From Sphingobium sp. TCM1 (GTDB lineage: Bacteria; Pseudomonadota; Alphaproteobacteria; Sphingomonadales; Sphingomonadaceae): a stretch of DNA of 64,000 nucleotides. This document shows, in pieces, positions 24,224-33,618 of the stretch. The notes under the pieces were generated by a model. The model was not told the DNA's origin. It did not search any database and was given only the letters and a program-made list of their open reading frames with translations. How positions within the stretch are numbered: the stretch's first letter is position 1; the number at the start of each line of letters is the position of its first letter. The position numbers and the translations under genes were made by a program. Where the stretch lies: positions 435,131 to 499,130 of the forward strand of contig NZ_LXVX01000039.1 in NCBI RefSeq assembly GCF_001650725.1, read 5' to 3'.

Positions 24224-25378
24224 ATGGACAGACGGGCGTTTCTGGGTCGAGCGATCGGCGGCGCGGGCGCGGCGAGCTGGGCGGCGACGGCGCGGGCCGC
24301 CCTGCCCTTCAACCCCTTCGCCGGGGTCGAACCGATCCGCGCGACACCCGACCGCATCTTCCGCACCACCGTCTGCCTGCGCCCCTTTCGGGCAGCCGGC
24401 CCCCGGATCGAGGTGGAGCAGGTCGGACGCAAGCGGGTCGTCCATAATTATGGCCATGGCGGCAGCGGCTGGTCGCTGAGCTGGGGTTCGGCCGAGGTGG
24501 CGGTTGGCATGGCGCTGGCCGACGGCGTGCGGGAGGTCGCGGTAATCGGCGCGGGCGCGCTGGGCATCACCGCCGCTCTCACCGCGCAGCGGGCGGGGGC
24601 CAGCGTCACCATCTATGCCAGGGAACAGTTCCCGCATGTCCGCTCCGCGCGGGCGACCGGCACCTGGTCGCCCGACAGCCGGGTGGCGATGCAGAAGGCG
24701 GTCGATCCGGGCTTCGGCGACCGATGGGAGGCGATGGCGCGCAGTTCCTTCGCGACCTATCAGAGCTATCTCGGCCTGCCGGGCGATCCGGTCGAATGGA
24801 CCGATCGCTACATGCTGTCCGACACGCCCTTCGGACAAGAGCGCCAACCGGCGGCCATGCCGACCGAGCGGCCCGACGATTTCCTGCATCTGGAAAGCCG
24901 GCTGAGCGACATCATGCCGCGATCGGTGGAGATGGCGCCCGGCACCCATCCCTTCCGCCCCGCATTCGTCCGTCGCAACAGTTCGCTGACCTTCAACGTC
25001 GCCGACCTGGCCCATCAATTGACCCATGATTTCCTGATCGCGGGCGGCCGCCTCGTTCCGATGGAGTTTCACGAGCCCGGCGACGTCACCCGACTGAAGC
25101 AGAAGGTCGTCATCAATTGCACCGGCTATGGCGCACGAGCGCTCTGGCGGGACGAGAGCATCGTCCCCGTGCGTGGCCAGATCGCCTGGCTGATCCCGCA
25201 GGCCGGGGCGACCTATGGCGTTTTCTACGGGTCATTGTCCATGCTCGCCCGGCGCGACGGAATCGTCGTGCAGGAGGTGGGGCAGGACGAATTTTATGGC
25301 TATGGCGACGCCAACGAGCAGCCCGACCACGCCGCCGCCGCCGCCTCCGTGCGGCAGCTCGCGCAGTTCTGGGCGTAA
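24224..25378 (+). CDS. Tat-exported FAD-dependent D-amino-acid-oxidase-like protein
   Basis: A 384-aa FAD oxidoreductase of the DAO family. The N terminus MDRRAFLGRAIGGAGAASWAATARA is a Tat signal (R-R-A-F-L-G), so the folded flavoprotein is exported. FAD binding is shown by VAVIGAGALGITAALTAQRAGASVTIY (about residue 105), unusually far into the protein because of an N-terminal extension with HNYGHGGSGWSLSWG, which in most DAO proteins lies at the C terminus. This suggests a circular-permutation-like order. The C-terminal INCTGYGARALW and VPVRGQIAWL support DAO. The substrate is unknown. GGGAGG precedes ATG 24224. Confidence 0.8.
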   Translation: MDRRAFLGRAIGGAGAASWAATARAALPFNPFAGVEPIRATPDRIFRTTVCLRPFRAAGPRIEVEQVGRKRVVHNYGHGGSGWSLSWGSAEVAVGMALADGVREVAVIGAGALGITAALTAQRAGASVTIYAREQFPHVRSARATGTWSPDSRVAMQKAVDPGFGDRWEAMARSSFATYQSYLGLPGDPVEWTDRYMLSDTPFGQERQPAAMPTERPDDFLHLESRLSDIMPRSVEMAPGTHPFRPAFVRRNSSLTFNVADLAHQLTHDFLIAGGRLVPMEFHEPGDVTRLKQKVVINCTGYGARALWRDESIVPVRGQIAWLIPQAGATYGVFYGSLSMLARRDGIVVQEVGQDEFYGYGDANEQPDHAAAAASVRQLAQFWA

Positions 25379-25381
25379 AAC

Positions 25382-25810
25382 CTATCGGGCTGACAAGGCG
25401 TCCATGATCTGGCGGACCGGGCTGATGTCATAGCCGGCCGCCGCCGCCTGCGCGGCGAGGACATCGCCATTGTCGCCTGCGCGCGCGCGGGTGAGCGCCC
25501 AGAGCAGCGTGCTGCGCGTGCCCGAGCGGCAATAGGCGAGCACCTTGCCCTCGCCCGCCTGGTCGAGCGCGCCGGCCATGCCGTCCAGCTGCCAGGGCGC
25601 GAAGCCGCCATGGGCGACGGGCACCGCGACATAGGCGATACCCGCGTCCTTCGCGGCCGCCTCGATCGCCGCGCCGTTGACCTGGCCCGGTTCCTCGTCA
25701 TCGGGGCGGTTGTTGATGATGACCGTCACGCCCTGCGCCTTCGCGTCCGCTACCTGATCGACGCTGATCTGGGGCGAAACGAGGATGCGGTCAGTGAGCT
25801 TGCGGAACAT
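25382..25810 (-). CDS. DUF442 / TIGR01244 family phosphatase-like protein
   Basis: A 142-aa protein with the tyrosine-phosphatase-like fold of the Blh/DUF442 family. The active-site loop is AYCRSGTRSTLLW (Cys-x5-Arg), and VTVIINNRPDDEEPGQ and VPVAHGGF are typical of the family. In other bacteria the domain is fused or linked to a persulfide dioxygenase of sulfide oxidation, but here it stands alone. Converges with the FAD oxidoreductase, only 3 bp between stops. Confidence 0.88.
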   Translation of the reverse strand: MFRKLTDRILVSPQISVDQVADAKAQGVTVIINNRPDDEEPGQVNGAAIEAAAKDAGIAYVAVPVAHGGFAPWQLDGMAGALDQAGEGKVLAYCRSGTRSTLLWALTRARAGDNGDVLAAQAAAAGYDISPVRQIMDALSAR

Positions 25811-25867
25811 GGGCTTCTCCTTTTGCGCGAGCCATGCGCCGGTAAGGCGGGGGATTCAAGAGCGGAG

Positions 25868-27640
25868 CTAGAGGAAGGGCCGGATCGCGGCGAGGAAGGC
25901 ATCGCCCCAGGCGTCCAGCTTCTTCTGGCCGATGCCGCTGATATGGCTCATCTCGCGGATGCTCGACGGGCGCTGCTCGGCCATTTCGCGCAACGTCGAA
26001 TCATGGAAGATGACATAGGGCGGCACGCCGGCCTCCTGCGCCAGTTCGCGGCGGCAGGCGCGCAGCGCGTCGAACAGCGGATCGCCGACCGGGTTGGCAT
26101 CCGCGCCGTTGCGGGCGCTGCGCTTGCCGCGCGGGCGCTTCGGCGGCACGAGAATCCGCACCTCCTCCTCGCCGCGCAGGATCGGCCGAGCATTGGGACC
26201 GAGCATCAGCCCGCCATGCTCGGTCGTCTCCAGCGCGTCGCGGACCAGCAGCGCGCGCGAAACCGGGCGCAACAGCGCCGCCTCGTCGCCACTGACGATC
26301 CCGTAGACGGATATCTTGTCATGGCCGCGCTCGCGGATCTTGTCCGTCGTCGCGCCGCTCAGCACCTGCTCGATATGGCCGCTGCCGAAACTCTGTCCGG
26401 TGCGGTAGACGGCGGAAAGATATTTGCGCGCGGTCTCGGTCGCATCGACGCTGGCCGGCGGCGTCAGGCAATTGTCGCAATTGCCGCAGGCGGGCGGCGG
26501 GTCTTCCCCGAAATGGCGCAGCAGGATCGCGCGGCGGCAGGTCGCCGTTTCGACCAGCGCGCCCAGAGCCGCGATGCGCGTGCGTTCGCCCTGCTGGCGG
26601 CTCTGGTCCAGTTCGGCGATCCGCATCCGCGCGCGGGCGAAATCCTCCGCCCCCCAGAAGAGATGGGCGACCGCCGGTTCGCCGTCGCGACCGGCGCGGC
26701 CCGATTCCTGATAATAGCCCTCGATCGACTTGGGCAGGCCCGCATGGGCGACGAAGCGCACGTCGGGCTTGTCGATCCCCATGCCGAAGGCGACGGTAGC
26801 GACCATCACCATATCCTCGCTGGCGATGAAGGCGGACTGGTTGGCGGCGCGCCGGGCCGGGTCCATGCCGGCATGATAGGCGCGCACCGGGCGACCCGAC
26901 CGGCCCAGTGTTTCAGCCAGTTTCTCTGTCGCGGCGCGGGTCTGGGCATAGACGACGCCCGGCCCCTTCTCGCTCGCCAGAAGATCGGCGAGCTGGCGCG
27001 TCAGGCCGTCGCGCGGATGGACGGCGTAGCGGATATTGGGCCGGTCGAAGCCCGAGATGATGAGGCCATCCTCGGGGATGCCGAGCTGGACGAGGATGTC
27101 CCTGCGGGTATGCGCGTCCGCGGTCGCCGTCAAGGCGAGGCGCGGAACGGCCGGAAATTCGTCCAGCAACGGGCGCAACAGGCGATAATCGGGGCGGAAA
27201 TCATGGCCCCATTCGGAGACGCAATGGGCCTCGTCGATCGCGAACAGCGCGATCCTTGCGCTGCGCAGCAGGCTCCGGAAACCCTCCCCGCTCGCCCGTT
27301 CCGGCGCCACGTAAAGCAGGTCGAGGTCGCCGTTGCGCAGCCGGTCCTGCGTCTCGCGCCAGTCCGCGTCCACGCTGGTCAGGCTGGCGGCGCGGATGCC
27401 CACCGCCTGTGCGGCGCGCAGCTGGTCGTGCATCAGCGCGATCAGCGGCGACACGACCACGCAGCAGCCGTCGAGCGCCACGGCGGGCAATTGGTAGCAG
27501 AGCGACTTGCCCGCGCCGGTCGGCATGATGGCGAGCGTCGGCTGGCCCGCCATGACGCGGCCCACCACCTGCTGCTGCACCCCGCGAAAGCTGGTGAAGC
27601 CGAAGATGTCGTGGAGAAGCGTGGGGATGTCGCGCGCCAT
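25868..27640 (-). CDS. recQ: ATP-dependent DNA helicase RecQ
   Basis: 3'-5' DNA helicase of 590 aa for recombination repair and fork restart. Motif I is MPTGAGKSLCYQLPA, motif II FAIDEAHCVSEWGHDFRPDY, motif V MVATVAFGMGIDKPDVRFVAH, motif VI YYQESGRAGRDGEP. Four cysteines (ATCRRAILL, ACGNCDNC) hold the RecQ zinc. A winged-helix (RQC) domain follows and an HRDC domain ends the protein (LFDALRACRRELAQEAGVPPYVIF). ATG 27640 is preferred; the reading frame runs on upstream without a better start. Confidence 0.96.
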   Translation of the reverse strand: MARDIPTLLHDIFGFTSFRGVQQQVVGRVMAGQPTLAIMPTGAGKSLCYQLPAVALDGCCVVVSPLIALMHDQLRAAQAVGIRAASLTSVDADWRETQDRLRNGDLDLLYVAPERASGEGFRSLLRSARIALFAIDEAHCVSEWGHDFRPDYRLLRPLLDEFPAVPRLALTATADAHTRRDILVQLGIPEDGLIISGFDRPNIRYAVHPRDGLTRQLADLLASEKGPGVVYAQTRAATEKLAETLGRSGRPVRAYHAGMDPARRAANQSAFIASEDMVMVATVAFGMGIDKPDVRFVAHAGLPKSIEGYYQESGRAGRDGEPAVAHLFWGAEDFARARMRIAELDQSRQQGERTRIAALGALVETATCRRAILLRHFGEDPPPACGNCDNCLTPPASVDATETARKYLSAVYRTGQSFGSGHIEQVLSGATTDKIRERGHDKISVYGIVSGDEAALLRPVSRALLVRDALETTEHGGLMLGPNARPILRGEEEVRILVPPKRPRGKRSARNGADANPVGDPLFDALRACRRELAQEAGVPPYVIFHDSTLREMAEQRPSSIREMSHISGIGQKKLDAWGDAFLAAIRPFL

Positions 27641-27728
27641 GCCGAGCGCCTTAGCGGTTGATGCGGGCCGGGGCCAGCCTTGCGCGGGCGGTTCCCGACA
27701 CGCGCGAACCGAACGGAGGTTTTTGCGA

Positions 27729-28049
27729 TCAGCCGATCGGATCGAGCAGGCAGCCCCAGCCGGGCTTGAATCGCGCGGTGCGGCTGGCGAGCAAGGGCAC
27801 GCTGGCCTTGACCGCCCGCTCTTCGGGCAGGTCGGCCAGGCGCACCAGCGCCATGCCCGGTTCCTTGTCCTGCTGGCAGCTGCCCATCGTGCGGCCCTCG
27901 ACATAGCGGCAGGAACAGCCGATGCGCGCGCCATAGGCGGTGCCAAGCCGTGCCTGCGCGCGCAGGCTGGCCCAGTTCCACATCAGGGCGCCCAGCAGCG
28001 CCAGAACGATCAGCCCTGCCGCCATCCACCATTTCCGCCGAACCACCAT
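27729..28049 (-). CDS. Conserved small membrane-anchored protein with cysteines
   Basis: A 106-aa protein with one N-terminal helix (WWMAAGLIVLALLGALMWNW) and a soluble part on the far side of the membrane: GARIGCSCRYVEGRTMGSCQQDKEPGM and GWGCLLDPIG. The five cysteines in this exported part suggest disulfides. The pattern G-C-x-C-R-(Y/F)-x-x-G-R and the C-terminal GxGCxLDP resemble conserved hypothetical proteins that I know from alphaproteobacteria, but no function is known. It is divergent from the serine hydrolase gene. ATG 28070 is an alternative start. Confidence 0.7.
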   Translation of the reverse strand: MVVRRKWWMAAGLIVLALLGALMWNWASLRAQARLGTAYGARIGCSCRYVEGRTMGSCQQDKEPGMALVRLADLPEERAVKASVPLLASRTARFKPGWGCLLDPIG

Positions 28050-28086
28050 GGCTCTTTTCCACGCCTCCATGTAAGGGCGCCGGCTT

Positions 28087-29214
28087 ATGCAGATCGAGAG
28101 CCGAATCGTAAAGCGCCTTGGGGTGGGCGCCGGCATCGCCGCGCTTGTGGTGGCGGCGACGCTCGCCGGCCGCGCGGCGCAACAGGGGCCCGACTCCGTC
28201 TACAGCGTGGCATCCGACGCGGTGGTGAGCGAAAGCGCCCTGCGCGGCGCGATCGACCCGCTGTTCGATGATGATGCGATGGGCCAGACCCGCGCGCTGG
28301 TCGTCCTGCGCGACGGGAAGGTGATCGCGGAACGCTATGCACCGGGTTTCGGCCCCGATACGAAGTTGCTGTCCTGGTCGATCGCCAAGAGCGTGACGGC
28401 CGTGCTGGTTGGGCTGATGGTCGCGGACGGACGGCTGGCGCTCGATTCGCCGGTCCCGGTGCCGGCCTGGAACCAGCCGGGCGATCCGCGCGGGCGCATC
28501 ACCCTGCGGCAATTGCTGACGATGAGTTCGGGCCTCGATCATGTCGAGGATGGCGATCCCCAGCCTCAGGGCGACACGGTGCGGATGCTGTTTGCCGACG
28601 GGACGCAGGACATGGCGGCCTATGCCGAATCCAAGCCGCTGGCCCATGCGCCGGGCGCGATGTTCGCCTATTCGACCGGCAGCAGCATGATCCTGACCGA
28701 CCTGATGACGCGGATGCTGACCAACAGCGCCGATCCCGACGTGCGGCGACGGGCGATGCAGATGTTCATCGACGGGCGGCTGAAGGCGCCCGGAAAGCTG
28801 CCCAGCCTGACGCCGGAATATGACGCGACCGGCACGATGATCGGCGGCAGCATCCTGCACATGACCGCGCGCGACTATGGCCGCTTCGGCGACCTGCTGC
28901 GCCGCCGGGGCCGCTCGCCCAACGGGCACCAGATATTGCCGGAAAAGTGGATCGACCTGATGACCACGCCTTCGCGCCGCAATCCGGCCTATGGGCTGCA
29001 TATCTGGCTGAACCGCGACAGCAGCGAAAGCGCGCTGATGCCGGGCCAGGCGCCCGAGAGCCTGTTCGGCTGCGTCGGGCATAATGGGCAATATATCCTG
29101 ATTTCGCCATCCCAGCGGCTGACCGTGGTGCGGATCGGCATGTCGACCGACAAGGACCAGCGCCGCGCGGTGCGCGGTGCGCTGGCGCAATTGATCGGCC
29201 TGTTTCCGGGCTGA
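28087..29214 (+). CDS. Serine hydrolase of the beta-lactamase/esterase family
   Basis: A 375-aa protein of the class C beta-lactamase superfamily with an N-terminal membrane anchor (LGVGAGIAALVVAATLAG). The SxxK active site is Ser98-Ile-Ala-Lys101 in LSWSIAKSVTAVL, and the second motif is Tyr195-Ser-Thr in FAYSTGSS. GHNGQYILISP near the C terminus replaces the KTG motif with HNG. Such proteins act as esterases or peptidases on cell-wall or secondary substrates; a role in drug resistance should not be assumed. Divergent from the small cysteine-rich protein. Confidence 0.88.
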   Translation: MQIESRIVKRLGVGAGIAALVVAATLAGRAAQQGPDSVYSVASDAVVSESALRGAIDPLFDDDAMGQTRALVVLRDGKVIAERYAPGFGPDTKLLSWSIAKSVTAVLVGLMVADGRLALDSPVPVPAWNQPGDPRGRITLRQLLTMSSGLDHVEDGDPQPQGDTVRMLFADGTQDMAAYAESKPLAHAPGAMFAYSTGSSMILTDLMTRMLTNSADPDVRRRAMQMFIDGRLKAPGKLPSLTPEYDATGTMIGGSILHMTARDYGRFGDLLRRRGRSPNGHQILPEKWIDLMTTPSRRNPAYGLHIWLNRDSSESALMPGQAPESLFGCVGHNGQYILISPSQRLTVVRIGMSTDKDQRRAVRGALAQLIGLFPG

Positions 29215-29217
29215 GCC

Positions 29218-30003
29218 TCAGAGCAGGAAGCGCCCCTCGATCACCGTGCGGCAAGCCCCGGTCAGGATGACGCGATCCCCGGCCAGCGTGCAGCCCAGTC
29301 GGCCGCCGCGCGCCGACGCCTGAAAGGCGCTGATCTGCGTCTTCCCCAATCGTTCCGCCCAGAAGGGGGTGAGCAGGCAATGGGCCGAACCGGTCACGGG
29401 GTCTTCGTCGACCCCGCCGCCCGGCACGAAGACGCGGCTGACGATGTCGCTATCATCTCCGGGCGCGGTGGCGATCAGCATGACGTCACCCAGCGCCTTC
29501 AAAGCGGCGAAATCGGGGGTCAGCGCCCCAACGGCGGCCGCGTCGGGGAAGAGGAACAGGCTGTAGCCGCCATCGCGCCAATGCGATTCGACCGGATGGC
29601 CGCCAAGACCCGCCGCCAGATCGGGCAGCGGCCTGGGCGCCATCGTCCAGGCGGGAAGCGAGAGCGCATAGCCTTCGCCATCGCGCGTGACCGTCAGGAC
29701 GCCGGCATGGCGGGTGCGGAAACGGATGGCGTCGCCCTGCATCAGCACATGGCCGCTCGCCAGCGTCGCATGGCCGCACAGCTTGACCTCGACCGTCGGG
29801 GTGAACCAGCGCAGTGCATGGTCGGCATCCGGATCGTCGGGCGTCGCCACGGTGAAGGCGGTTTCTGAAAGATTATTCTCCGCCGCGATCGCCTGGAGCG
29901 TGGCGTCGTCGAGCCAGGCGTCGAGCGGCATCACCGCGGCGGGATTGCCGGAGAAGGGCGCGTCAGCGAAAGCGTCGACCTGGGTGAAGGGCAAACTGGT
30001 CAT
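29218..30003 (-). CDS. PhzF-family isomerase-like protein
   Basis: A 261-aa protein of the PhzF/diaminopimelate-epimerase fold. Signatures are FSGNPAAVMPL, the acidic residue Glu47 in ENNLSETAF that is catalytic in PhzF, CGHATLASGHVL and DEDPVTGSAHCLL. PhzF family members isomerise small acids; no other phenazine gene is present, so a phenazine role is unlikely. The start is taken as ATG 30003. Its stop lies 4 bp from that of the converging serine hydrolase gene. Confidence 0.9.
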   Translation of the reverse strand: MTSLPFTQVDAFADAPFSGNPAAVMPLDAWLDDATLQAIAAENNLSETAFTVATPDDPDADHALRWFTPTVEVKLCGHATLASGHVLMQGDAIRFRTRHAGVLTVTRDGEGYALSLPAWTMAPRPLPDLAAGLGGHPVESHWRDGGYSLFLFPDAAAVGALTPDFAALKALGDVMLIATAPGDDSDIVSRVFVPGGGVDEDPVTGSAHCLLTPFWAERLGKTQISAFQASARGGRLGCTLAGDRVILTGACRTVIEGRFLL

Positions 30004-30085
30004 GATGGGGCTGTCCTTGTGCATTTGCGCCTTCATGGTGCGCGGGCGACGGCACGAACAGAGCCAGCGACCGCCTATTGGCCGT

Positions 30086-31867
30086 TCAGCCGAGCAGGAC
30101 GAGCGCCGTGCAGACCGCCAGCCCCACGACGATATTGATCGGCACCCCGATCCGCACGAAGTCGGAAAAGCGGTAGTCGCCCGCCGCATAGACCAGCGCA
30201 TTGGTCTGATAGCCAATCGGCGTCGCGAAACAGGCCGACGCGCCGATCATCAGCGCGATCACCAGCGGGCGGGCGTCGACGCCCAGGGACTGCGCCAGCG
30301 CGATGGTAATCGGCGTCAGCAAGGCCGCCACCGCGTTATTGCTGAGCAGTTCGGACAGCAGCAGCGCCAGGAAATAGATGACGAAGACCAGCCCCCATTC
30401 CGGCGCATGGCGCAGCAGCGGCGTCACCCAGCCGACCATCAGCGCCACGCTGCCCGCCCGCTCCAGCGCCAGGCCCACGGCGAGCATGGCGAAGATCAGG
30501 ATCAGCACGTCGCCGTCGATCGCGCCCCAGGCCTCCTCCGGGTCGATGCAGCGGGAGACCAGGATCACGCCCACAGCGATGACGGCAGCCAGCCCGATGC
30601 CGACCACGTCGAATGCGGAGAGCAGCACCGCCCCTGCCATGGCGGCGATGGCGATCCACGCCTTGCGCGGGCGGAACGCGCGGGTGCGGCTGACATCGAC
30701 GCCGATCAGGTGCGGATTGTCCTTGAGCGCGCGCATGGCATCGTCGCCGCCCGCCACCAGCAGCCGGTCCGCGCCGCGGATTCGCGTGTCGCCAAGATTG
30801 GGACCGGGCAGATGACGGGCGCGGTGGATGCCGATGATCCGTACCCGCAGCGCGTGGAGAAAGGGGATGTCGATCAGCCGCTCGCCAAGCGAGGGATGGC
30901 TGGGCGCGATCATCGCCTCCACCACCGTCCCGTCCTGCGCGCTGGTGCGGGAATCGGCGGCGATCCCCAGTTCGAACCGCCCCGATTCGCGCAGCGTCAG
31001 GATCGCGGCGCCGTCGGCCCGTACGATCAGCCGATCGCCGGAATGAAATTCCTCCCGCATCAGGTCGCGCCGCCGGATTTCGCCGCCCCGTTTCAGCCCG
31101 AGCAACTGGACCGAACGACCGAACATGCCCAGGGCGCCGATTTCCCGGCCGATCACATCGCTGTCCTGTGGCACGACCAGTTCGGTAAGATAGTCCTGGA
31201 CATTGCCCCCGCCTTCCCCCGCGATCGACGGCGGATCGCTGGGCAGCAGAAAGGACAGGCAGACCAGCGCCACGATGCCCGCCGCCGCGCCGACGCCACC
31301 GTAGAGGCTGATGTCGAAGATGCCGAAAGGCGCCATGCCCTGTTCGGCGGCGATGCCCGCGACCACCAGATTGGTCGAGGTGCCGACCAGGGTCAGGCAG
31401 CCGCCCAGCACCGCGACGACATTCATCGGGATCAACAGCTTCTTGACCGGATAGCCCGTCGCCTCCGCAAGCTTGAACATGATCGGGATCAGCAGCACGA
31501 CGACAGGCGTATTGTTGAGGAAAGCCGAAAGCAGCAGGGTGCCGAGCGTGACTTCCGCCAACGCCACGCGCGGATGCCGTTCGGCCCGCGTCATGATGAG
31601 GTCGGCGATGCGGCCGATCACTCCTGTCCGGATCAGCGCGCCCGACAGGACGAACATCGCGCCCACGGTCAGCGGCGCGCTGTTGGAAAAGACCGAGAAC
31701 ATCGCCTTTTCATCGAGCAAGCCGAGCAGCGCGTAGACGCAGGCGCCGACCACGGCGATGACGGTGGGGGAATAACGTTCGCGCACGAAGGCGAGGAACA
31801 TGCAGGCGAGGATCAGCAGGCCGATTTCCGCGCGATAGATACCGAGCAGCGCGGTGATGAAATGCAT
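30086..31867 (-). CDS. SLC13/DASS-type anion transporter with central TrkA-C domains
   Basis: A 593-aa membrane protein. Two hydrophobic blocks with NTPVVVLLIPIMFKLAEATG and SNNAVAALLTPITIALAQSLG contain the Asn-Thr and Asn-Asn-Ala hallmark sites of the divalent-anion/Na+ symporter family. Between them (residues about 210-390) lie two RCK/TrkA-C-like cytosolic domains (QDSDVIGREIGALGMFGRSVQLLGLKRGG and PSLGERLIDIPFLHALRVRIIGIHR). The layout is that of SLC13 relatives that carry sulfate or dicarboxylates. The start is ATG 31867 with GGGGGA upstream. Confidence 0.85.
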   Translation of the reverse strand: MHFITALLGIYRAEIGLLILACMFLAFVRERYSPTVIAVVGACVYALLGLLDEKAMFSVFSNSAPLTVGAMFVLSGALIRTGVIGRIADLIMTRAERHPRVALAEVTLGTLLLSAFLNNTPVVVLLIPIMFKLAEATGYPVKKLLIPMNVVAVLGGCLTLVGTSTNLVVAGIAAEQGMAPFGIFDISLYGGVGAAAGIVALVCLSFLLPSDPPSIAGEGGGNVQDYLTELVVPQDSDVIGREIGALGMFGRSVQLLGLKRGGEIRRRDLMREEFHSGDRLIVRADGAAILTLRESGRFELGIAADSRTSAQDGTVVEAMIAPSHPSLGERLIDIPFLHALRVRIIGIHRARHLPGPNLGDTRIRGADRLLVAGGDDAMRALKDNPHLIGVDVSRTRAFRPRKAWIAIAAMAGAVLLSAFDVVGIGLAAVIAVGVILVSRCIDPEEAWGAIDGDVLILIFAMLAVGLALERAGSVALMVGWVTPLLRHAPEWGLVFVIYFLALLLSELLSNNAVAALLTPITIALAQSLGVDARPLVIALMIGASACFATPIGYQTNALVYAAGDYRFSDFVRIGVPINIVVGLAVCTALVLLG

Positions 31868-31953
31868 GTACCCTGTCCCCCGATCGTGACGGACCGTTTC
31901 CGGCGCAATGCGATCGGAAACTAGACACGCCTCTGACGGAAGTGCAACGAAAT

Positions 31954-31981
31954 GGGCCAGCCATGGTTGCATGGCTGGCCC
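31954..31981. repeat. Strong inverted repeat in the gap between aroC and the transporter gene
   Basis: GGGCCAGCCATG/CATGGCTGGCCC, a perfect 12-bp stem with a 4-base loop. No T run follows closely on either strand, so it is not a typical terminator. The surrounding stretch 31868-32185 has no gene; besides this it holds the imperfect dyad at 32032-32059 and the transporter's promoter. Confidence 0.7.
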
Positions 31982-32031
31982 GTGTCGCGGCGTTGAGGGG
32001 ACGTTTTGACCGTCAATCCGCGCTTTTTAAT

Positions 32032-32059
32032 CGCAGGGTTTTTCAAGAAAAACGCTGCG
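32032..32059. repeat. Imperfect inverted repeat downstream of aroC
   Basis: CGCAGGGTTTTTC-AA-GAAAAACGCTGCG, a dyad with AT-rich inner arms and two mismatches, about 130 bp after the aroC stop. May help end the aroC transcript or act as an operator for the transporter gene downstream. Confidence 0.4.
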
Positions 32060-32185
32060 ACGCGTGGTGACGCTCCCCAGGCTTACGCTCTGCCGCTCGC
32101 CCTCCCGCGGGCGATGGATGTCATCCTATCGTAACAGGGCCGAGTCGTCTCGTTCTTTCGCATCCTGCCGCATCGGTTCGGCGCG

Positions 32186-33268
32186 TCATTCACCGCATTG
32201 GGCGCGGTGGAGCAGCTTCTGATCGGCCAGCACAAGGGCCATCATCGCCTCCACCACCGGCACGCCCCGGATGCCGACACAAGGGTCGTGCCGCCCCCTG
32301 GTGATGATGTCAGACGCCTCGCCTTCCCGCGTGACGGTTTCGACCGGGATCAGGATCGAACTGGTCGGCTTGAAGGCGACGCGGACCTTGACCGGCTGGC
32401 CGGTGGAAATGCCCCCGGCGATGCCGCCGGCATGATTGGCGAGGAAGACGGGGCCGGCATCGGGCTGTTCGAGATTGGGCCGCATCGGATCGGCATTCTG
32501 TTCGCCGCGCAGGCGCGCCGCCGCAAAGCCGTCACCGATCTCGACGCCTTTGACGGCATTGATGCTCATCATCGCGCTCGCCAGTTCGCTGTCCAGCTTG
32601 GCATAGAGCGGCGCGCCCCAGCCCGCCGGCACGCCGGAGGCGACACATTCCACCACCGCGCCGAGCGACGAACCGTCCAGCCGTGCATCGTCGACCAGCT
32701 TTTCCCAGCGCTTCGCGGCCTCCGCGTCGGGGCAGAAAAACGGGTTCTGCGCGATCTGCGCCGGATCGAAATTGGCATAGTCGATCGCGTCGCCGCCGAT
32801 TTCGCTGACATAGGCGAAGATGTCGACTTCGGCGATGACCGCGCGGGCGACAGCGCCCGCCGCGACCCGGCTGGCGGTTTCGCGCGCCGAGGAGCGCCCG
32901 CCGCCGCGATAGTCGCGAAAGCCATATTTGGCGTCATAGGCATAGTCGGCATGGCCGGGGCGGTAAGCCTTGGCCACCTCAGAATAATCCTTCGACCGCT
33001 GGTCGGTATTCTCGATCATCAGGCTGATCGGCGTACCCGTGGTCCTGCCCTCGAACACGCCGGAGAGGATGCGGACCTCGTCCGCCTCACGCCGCTGGGT
33101 CGTGAACTTGGAGGTGCCGGGCTTGCGCAGGTCGAGCCAGGGCTGGATGTCGGCCTCGCTCAACTCCAGCCCTGGCGGGCAGCCATCCACCACGGCGCCG
33201 ATCGCCGGGCCATGGCTCTCACCCCAGGTGGTGAAGCGAAAGACGCGACCAAAACTGTTGAAACTCAT
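32186..33268 (-). CDS. aroC: Chorismate synthase
   Basis: Last step of the shikimate pathway (EPSP to chorismate, with reduced FMN), 360 aa, full length. Signature regions are [23 protein letters not shown], the [21 protein letters not shown] box, and [15 protein letters not shown]. Its ATG overlaps the stop of the DUF2442 gene by 4 bp, so aroC is the last gene of the dnaJ-like to aroC operon. Confidence 0.97.
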   Translation of the reverse strand: MSFNSFGRVFRFTTWGESHGPAIGAVVDGCPPGLELSEADIQPWLDLRKPGTSKFTTQRREADEVRILSGVFEGRTTGTPISLMIENTDQRSKDYSEVAKAYRPGHADYAYDAKYGFRDYRGGGRSSARETASRVAAGAVARAVIAEVDIFAYVSEIGGDAIDYANFDPAQIAQNPFFCPDAEAAKRWEKLVDDARLDGSSLGAVVECVASGVPAGWGAPLYAKLDSELASAMMSINAVKGVEIGDGFAAARLRGEQNADPMRPNLEQPDAGPVFLANHAGGIAGGISTGQPVKVRVAFKPTSSILIPVETVTREGEASDIITRGRHDPCVGIRGVPVVEAMMALVLADQKLLHRAQCGE

Positions 33269-33618
33269 TCTGCTGCTTCACTATCCCAATCGGAGCCGAA
33301 ACGCTGCGCCATGTAACGCAGACTGCCGAAACGGCCGGCAAGCAGCCCTTCCACCGTGAGGTCGGCATCCAGTTCTTCCCAATGCAGACCGAATCCGGCA
33401 CCTGCAATCTCGACCTTTTCCAGTCGGTCCGCGCTCGCCCGCTCCAGCCCCTGCGCCAAGGTGGCCGGGAAGGAAAACGTGGCGCCGCTCACCAGATCGA
33501 TCATGATCCGCCCGCTGCTCCGGTCATAGCGCACAGCACGGGCGCGCGGCTTGATCGCAAGATCATGCTCGCCGCGCCTGACGGCCTCTTCAAACTGTTC
33601 CTGGGTCAACTCACCCAT
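33265..33618 (-). CDS. DUF2442 domain protein
   Basis: A 117-aa protein ending in a DUF2442 domain: [33 protein letters not shown], then [25 protein letters not shown]2442 proteins are commonly encoded next to DUF4160 proteins as a two-gene module with toxin-antitoxin-like layout, as here. The role is unproven. ATG 33618 is preferred; the frame is open upstream only because it overlaps the broken DUF4160 gene. Confidence 0.85.
   Translation of the reverse strand: MGELTQEQFEEAVRRGEHDLAIKPRARAVRYDRSSGRIMIDLVSGATFSFPATLAQGLERASADRLEKVEIAGAGFGLHWEELDADLTVEGLLAGRFGSLRYMAQRFGSDWDSEAAE

Noticed and set aside
28087-29214. Serine hydrolase as an antibiotic beta-lactamase
   Set aside because: SxxK and YST are shared with esterases and peptidases; KTG is replaced by HNG and the family is broad, so resistance cannot be claimed.
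29218-30003. PhzF-like gene as evidence of phenazine production
   Set aside because: No other phz genes are present, and PhzF-like proteins are common in bacteria that make no phenazine.
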